Assembly: GCF_030542105.1 (NCBI RefSeq)
Contig: NZ_JAUOFB010000001.1
Span: 1,364,001-1,428,000, forward strand
Origin: Hymenobacter sp. BT730
GTDB taxonomy: Bacteria; Bacteroidota; Bacteroidia; Cytophagales; Hymenobacteraceae
Length of the DNA stretch: 64,000 nucleotides
Reading direction: 5' to 3'
Part shown: one piece after another, positions 60,992-64,000 of the stretch
Position numbering within the stretch: position 1 is the first letter of the stretch
Layout of the letters: each line of letters opens with the position of its first letter
The notes under the pieces: model-generated
Database searches by the model: none
What the model was told of the DNA's origin: nothing
Seen by the model: the letters and a program-made list of their open reading frames with translations, nothing else
Program-made: the position numbers and the translations under genes

Positions 60992-61027
60992 AACGCCCGC
61001 AACCGGCAAAAGCCAGCTGCGGGCGTT
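60992..61027 (-). terminator. Hairpin terminator after ilvE
   Basis: AACGCCCGCA (60992-61001) pairs with TGCGGGCGTT (61018-61027). On the minus strand it follows the ilvE stop by about 20 bases; the T-run is short. Confidence 0.7.
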
Positions 61028-61048
61028 TAAGCTCTTGGCGAAGGGGAA

Positions 61049-62113
61049 TTATACCTGTACCATCCAGCCGTGCGTATCCGGGGCAGTGCCGGTACGGATA
61101 GCATCCAGCTCAGCGGCTACCCGCTTGGAGAAGGAGGCCGCTGTAGTAGCCGGAAGCGTATAATCCTGCCCATGCTGCCCAATAACGCTAATAGGTGCAA
61201 TGGTAGCGGCTGTGCCTACCCCAAAGGCTTCCTGCAGCGTGCCGTTCGTATGCGCCTCCAGCACTTCGCGCGCCGATACTTTGCGCTCTTCAACGGGCAT
61301 ATCCCAGTCATGGGCTAACTGCAGAACGCTACGGCGGGTAATACCATCCAGGATGGAGCTGCTCAGCGCTGGCGTAATAAGCCGGCCATCAATCACAAAC
61401 ATGGCATTCATGGTGCCGGATTCTTCCACGTAGCGGTGCTCAGAAGCATCCGTCCAGATAAGCTGGTTGTAGCCCTCCTGCTGTGCCAGTTTAGTGGGAT
61501 ACATAGCAGCACCATAGTTTCCGGCATTCTTGGCATAGCCAGCACCGCCCTCGGCCGAGCGCACGTATTTCTCTTCAAAACGTACCCGTAGTGGCTTGTT
61601 ATAGAAGGCCGCCACCGGGCAGGTAATAATCATGAAGCGGTAGCTATCCGATGGGCGCACCCCTAACATGCCATCCGTAGCAAACATGAACGGACGGATG
61701 TAAAGAGCTGTGCCAGCTACATTGGGTACCCAACCTGCATCCAAACGAATCAACTGCGTAAGGCCCTGCATAAACAGCTCCTCCGGCAGGGTTGGCATGC
61801 ACATGCGCTCCGCCGAAGCATTCAGTCTGTGCAGATTATCATAGGGGCGAAATAACGCAATGTCCCCCTGCTCGTTTTTGTAGGCTTTCATGCCTTCAAA
61901 AATGGACTGACCATAGTGTAGGGCCGAGTTGGCTGGACTCACGGTCATGTCGCCGTAAGGAACAATTTGAGGCTCCTGCCACTCACCATTGCTAAAATCA
62001 ACCACAAACATATGGTCGGAAAATACTTTGCCGAATTCCAGGTGGTCGAGGTCCAGTTCCGGCAGACGCGAGGCAGAAGTGCGCTGCGTCCGGATGGTGA
62101 GGGTGTCAAGCAT
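61049..62113 (-). CDS. ilvE: Branched-chain amino-acid aminotransferase
   Basis: A 354-residue PLP enzyme of fold type IV that exchanges the amino group between leucine, isoleucine or valine and 2-oxoglutarate. Family signatures: HYGQSIFEGMKAYKNEQG (about 66-83), LYIRPFMFATDGMLGV, the PLP lysine region AEGGAGYAKNAGNYGAAM (lysine near residue 194), ESGTMNAMFVIDGRLITP and the late TPALSSSILDGITRRSVLQL, read in overlapping pieces. Length fits the long eukaryote-like branch common in Bacteroidota. It lies between prfB and the adenosyltransferase on the same strand; the carboxylase fragment at the window's left end may take part in breaking down its products. Confidence 0.95.
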   Translation of the reverse strand: MLDTLTIRTQRTSASRLPELDLDHLEFGKVFSDHMFVVDFSNGEWQEPQIVPYGDMTVSPANSALHYGQSIFEGMKAYKNEQGDIALFRPYDNLHRLNASAERMCMPTLPEELFMQGLTQLIRLDAGWVPNVAGTALYIRPFMFATDGMLGVRPSDSYRFMIITCPVAAFYNKPLRVRFEEKYVRSAEGGAGYAKNAGNYGAAMYPTKLAQQEGYNQLIWTDASEHRYVEESGTMNAMFVIDGRLITPALSSSILDGITRRSVLQLAHDWDMPVEERKVSAREVLEAHTNGTLQEAFGVGTAATIAPISVIGQHGQDYTLPATTAASFSKRVAAELDAIRTGTAPDTHGWMVQV

Positions 62114-62166
62114 ACAAGTGGTGGTAAAAACGGGTGGGTGGGGAATACTGTATCTAACGGAAGATG

Positions 62167-62715
62167 TCAGAGGCGGGGTTTCCAGGTGACTTCTTCGGCC
62201 TGCAGTTCATGCGCCATAGTGCGGCTAAGCACAAACAGGTAATCAGAAAGGCGGTTGAGGTAAATAGCTACCAAGTCGGCCACAAAGGAATCTTCGCGCA
62301 GGGCTACTACCAAACGCTCAGCGCGGCGGCACACGCAGCGGGCCACGTGGGCAAATGACACGGCCTGATGGCCCCCAGGCAGGATAAACTCGCGCAATTC
62401 AGGCAGCGCTTCGTTCATACGGTCCATTTCCTGCTCCAGCAGGGTAATATCTTCCGCACGCAGGTCCGGGATTTTCATCCGGGACTTCTCCGGATCTGCC
62501 GCCAGTGAGGAGCCAATAGTGAACAGCCGGTCCTGAATTTCCTTTAGCAGGTCGCGGCGGCCTGCATTCACTTCCTGGTCGCGCACCAGCCCTATATACG
62601 AGTTTACTTCATCTACCGTGCCGTAGCATTCAATCCGAAGACTGGATTTGGGTACCCGGGTACCGCCGATCAAAGAAGTAAGGCCTTGGTCGCCGGTCTT
62701 GGTATATATTTTCAT
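62167..62715 (-). CDS. Corrinoid adenosyltransferase (PduO type)
   Basis: A 182-residue enzyme that moves the adenosyl group of ATP to cob(I)alamin, giving adenosylcobalamin. Motifs: the ATP-binding N-terminus KIYTKTGDQGLTSLIGGTRV, the substrate region RIECYGTVDEVNSYIGL with the conserved aspartate and glutamate, and the helix AHVARCVCRRAERLVVAL with the arginine-rich signature R-C-RRAER. Length is right for the single-domain PduO family. The product is the cofactor of methylmalonyl-CoA mutase encoded at 25298-29361, which is the obvious client, with MeaB handling the transfer. It lies 53 bases upstream of ilvE. Confidence 0.94.
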   Translation of the reverse strand: MKIYTKTGDQGLTSLIGGTRVPKSSLRIECYGTVDEVNSYIGLVRDQEVNAGRRDLLKEIQDRLFTIGSSLAADPEKSRMKIPDLRAEDITLLEQEMDRMNEALPELREFILPGGHQAVSFAHVARCVCRRAERLVVALREDSFVADLVAIYLNRLSDYLFVLSRTMAHELQAEEVTWKPRL

Positions 62716-62814
62716 GCAGGGAGAGAAGGTCGATGCCCTATAAACAGGACGCTATTCTTCTGGTTGCAGCAATACGTGAAGAAAGATGCTACTGCCAGTA
62801 AATCAGTAAACTAA

Positions 62815-63543
62815 TTATTGAGCAGAGAAATGATGATGCGACGCCACATTTAAGTTCGGCTGGTCGCTTTCTACCAAGCCGTCGCGCAGGCGTACTACCC
62901 GGTGGGCATAATGCGCAATATCTTCTTCGTGAGTTACCATAATAATGGTATTACCCTTTACGTACAGGGCCTCGAACAGCTCCATGATTTCGTAGCTGGT
63001 CTTGCTATCGAGGTTACCGGTAGGCTCGTCGGCCAGAATAATACTGGGGTCATTTACCAGGGCGCGGGCAATGGCTACGCGCTGGCGCTGACCACCGGAT
63101 AGCTCATTGGGGCGGTGCTTGGCGCGGGTTTCCAGGCCCACACTGCGCAAAGCATCCATAGCCTTTTCCTGCCGCTCTGATTTGCTGTAACCGGCATAAA
63201 TCAGCGGAAGGGCCACATTATCGAGGGCCGAGGCGCGGGGTAGCAGGTTGAAAGTTTGAAAAACAAACCCAATTTCCTTGTTGCGCACTTCTGCCAGCTG
63301 ATTATCACTCATGTGGCTGACATCTTTCCCATTGAGAATATACCGCCCGCCGGAAGGAGTATCCAGGCAGCCAATAATATTCATAAGGGTGGACTTTCCC
63401 GAGCCGGAAGGGCCCATGAATGCCACATATTCGCCCCGCTGAATGGTAATCGTGACGGAGCGAAGGGCATGAATACGCTCGGTGCCCATCTGGTACACCT
63501 TCGATATGTCGTGCGTTTCAATAACTGGAGTCAACATATGCAA
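62815..63543 (-). CDS. ABC transporter ATPase (LolD/MacB type)
   Basis: A 242-residue ATPase of the MacB/LolD branch. Walker A is [16 protein letters not shown], the Q-loop is [10 protein letters not shown], the signature is [16 protein letters not shown] and Walker B is [17 protein letters not shown], followed by the H-loop [16 protein letters not shown]-like segment (MVTHEEDIA). The branch powers lipoprotein release or efflux with a separate FtsX-type permease, which is not in the window. Two ATGs are possible (63543 and 63537). It begins five bases after the partial TPR-like gene, so they are probably co-transcribed. Confidence 0.94.
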   Translation of the reverse strand: MHMLTPVIETHDISKVYQMGTERIHALRSVTITIQRGEYVAFMGPSGSGKSTLMNIIGCLDTPSGGRYILNGKDVSHMSDNQLAEVRNKEIGFVFQTFNLLPRASALDNVALPLIYAGYSKSERQEKAMDALRSVGLETRAKHRPNELSGGQRQRVAIARALVNDPSIILADEPTGNLDSKTSYEIMELFEALYVKGNTIIMVTHEEDIAHYAHRVVRLRDGLVESDQPNLNVASHHHFSAQ

Positions 63544-63548
63544 AGGGG

Positions 63549-64000
63549 CTAGTGCCAGGGGGCAGGAGCTGGTGCAAGGGCAACCCGCCGACGGTTATAC
63601 TGTGTATGAAAGGTAATATATTCTGCGGGTGAAAGCAATGCCCGTAGCTTGGCCAATGGCGCTGTGGTATAATCCGGTAAGCCGGCCTCTAATGCAGCCA
63701 GAATATAGGATTTTAGAACCGGAACAGACTCTGGATTATACTCCAGGCCGCGCAATAATACATTATATACCTGCTGCGGCTGCTTCTGCTCAGTAAAATG
63801 GCGAGCGGCAGCCAGTGCTGCCTCTTCCAGATAAGGTGCTTGCTGCATCAGCTGCTGATACAGCCGACTGGCCTGGGTAGGAGAGGCAGCCGTAGCAGCC
63901 CGAAAATAGAGCCGGTAGGCTTGTTCTGGAGTCGCAAAGTACCCTTGTGCCAGTAGCTGGCGCAAAACTTCCGTCTGGCCAGTAAGTAGGGCATACTGGC
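63549..64000 (-). CDS. TPR-like helical protein, 3' part
   Basis: C-terminal part of a helical repeat protein; the frame stays open to the window edge, so the start is outside. The readable 150 residues show paired helices of TPR type: [61 protein letters not shown] and so on, with a proline-rich end APAPAPWH. No catalytic motif. It is likely a scaffold or a large TPR protein. The ABC ATPase begins five bases after its stop codon, which suggests a shared transcript and possibly a shared envelope process. Confidence 0.72.
   Translation of the reverse strand, partial: QYALLTGQTEVLRQLLAQGYFATPEQAYRLYFRAATAASPTQASRLYQQLMQQAPYLEEAALAAARHFTEQKQPQQVYNVLLRGLEYNPESVPVLKSYILAALEAGLPDYTTAPLAKLRALLSPAEYITFHTQYNRRRVALAPAPAPWH

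Overview
The window reads as chromosomal DNA of an aerobic Bacteroidota bacterium, most like the Hymenobacteraceae (Hymenobacter or a close relative). The evidence is two SusC/SusD outer-membrane uptake pairs, type IX secretion components (PorQ and a PorE-like OmpA protein), promoters of the Bacteroidota form (TTG, about 20 bases, TAnnTTTG), a moderately GC-rich base composition, and many lipoproteins of that phylum. This placement comes from gene content and was not tested by alignment. I found no rRNA, tRNA, CRISPR array, prophage or insertion sequence.

Layout. 1-5.6 kb: the end of a biotin-dependent acyl-CoA carboxylase beta subunit, then small genes (lipoprotein, four-helix membrane protein, GNAT, DinB-like, DUF3703, SirB1-like) and a phosphopantetheinyl transferase/redoxin pair. 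5.7-8.4 kb: a WD40 propeller, a DivIVA-like protein and FolB. 8.4-11.7 kb: a BlaI-type repressor and a large M56 (BlaR1-like) membrane protease, preceded by three matching 16-bp palindromes, one of which fills the promoter spacer. 11.9-24.1 kb: a DUF5916 outer-membrane protein, an M61 peptidase, the MeaB GTPase, an exported propeller, a Nudix enzyme, a YitT membrane protein, an M57 lipoprotein protease, an ankyrin protein and a UlaG-like hydrolase. 24.2-25.2 kb: one strikingly AT-rich gene for a membrane protein with a possible lysozyme-like C-terminus; it is the clearest foreign DNA here. 25.3-29.4 kb: both subunits of methylmalonyl-CoA mutase. 29.7-33.1 kb: a 5'-nucleotidase split over two genes, then dnaA. 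33.2-41.2 kb: OsmC, GH3-family, exported EEP hydrolase, GreA-like protein, dxr and rseP. 41.3-48.8 kb: PorE-like protein, lon, porQ and hslU. 49.7-59.8 kb: two head-to-head susCD pairs around a 706-bp regulatory gap. 59.9-64 kb: prfB with its programmed +1 frameshift, ilvE, a corrinoid adenosyltransferase, an ABC ATPase and a partial TPR-like gene.

How the genes work together. Adenosyltransferase (makes adenosylcobalamin), MeaB (protects and loads the mutase) and the two mutase subunits form a B12-dependent methylmalonyl-CoA to succinyl-CoA branch spread over the window. The acyl-CoA carboxylase fragment and ilvE fit branched-chain amino-acid metabolism. Lon, HslU and RseP are protein quality control at the cytoplasm and inner membrane, PorQ and the PorE-like protein serve type IX export, and the SusCD pairs import unknown substrates. 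Many convergent gene pairs share strong bidirectional hairpin terminators, and two types of intergenic palindromic repeat are visible.
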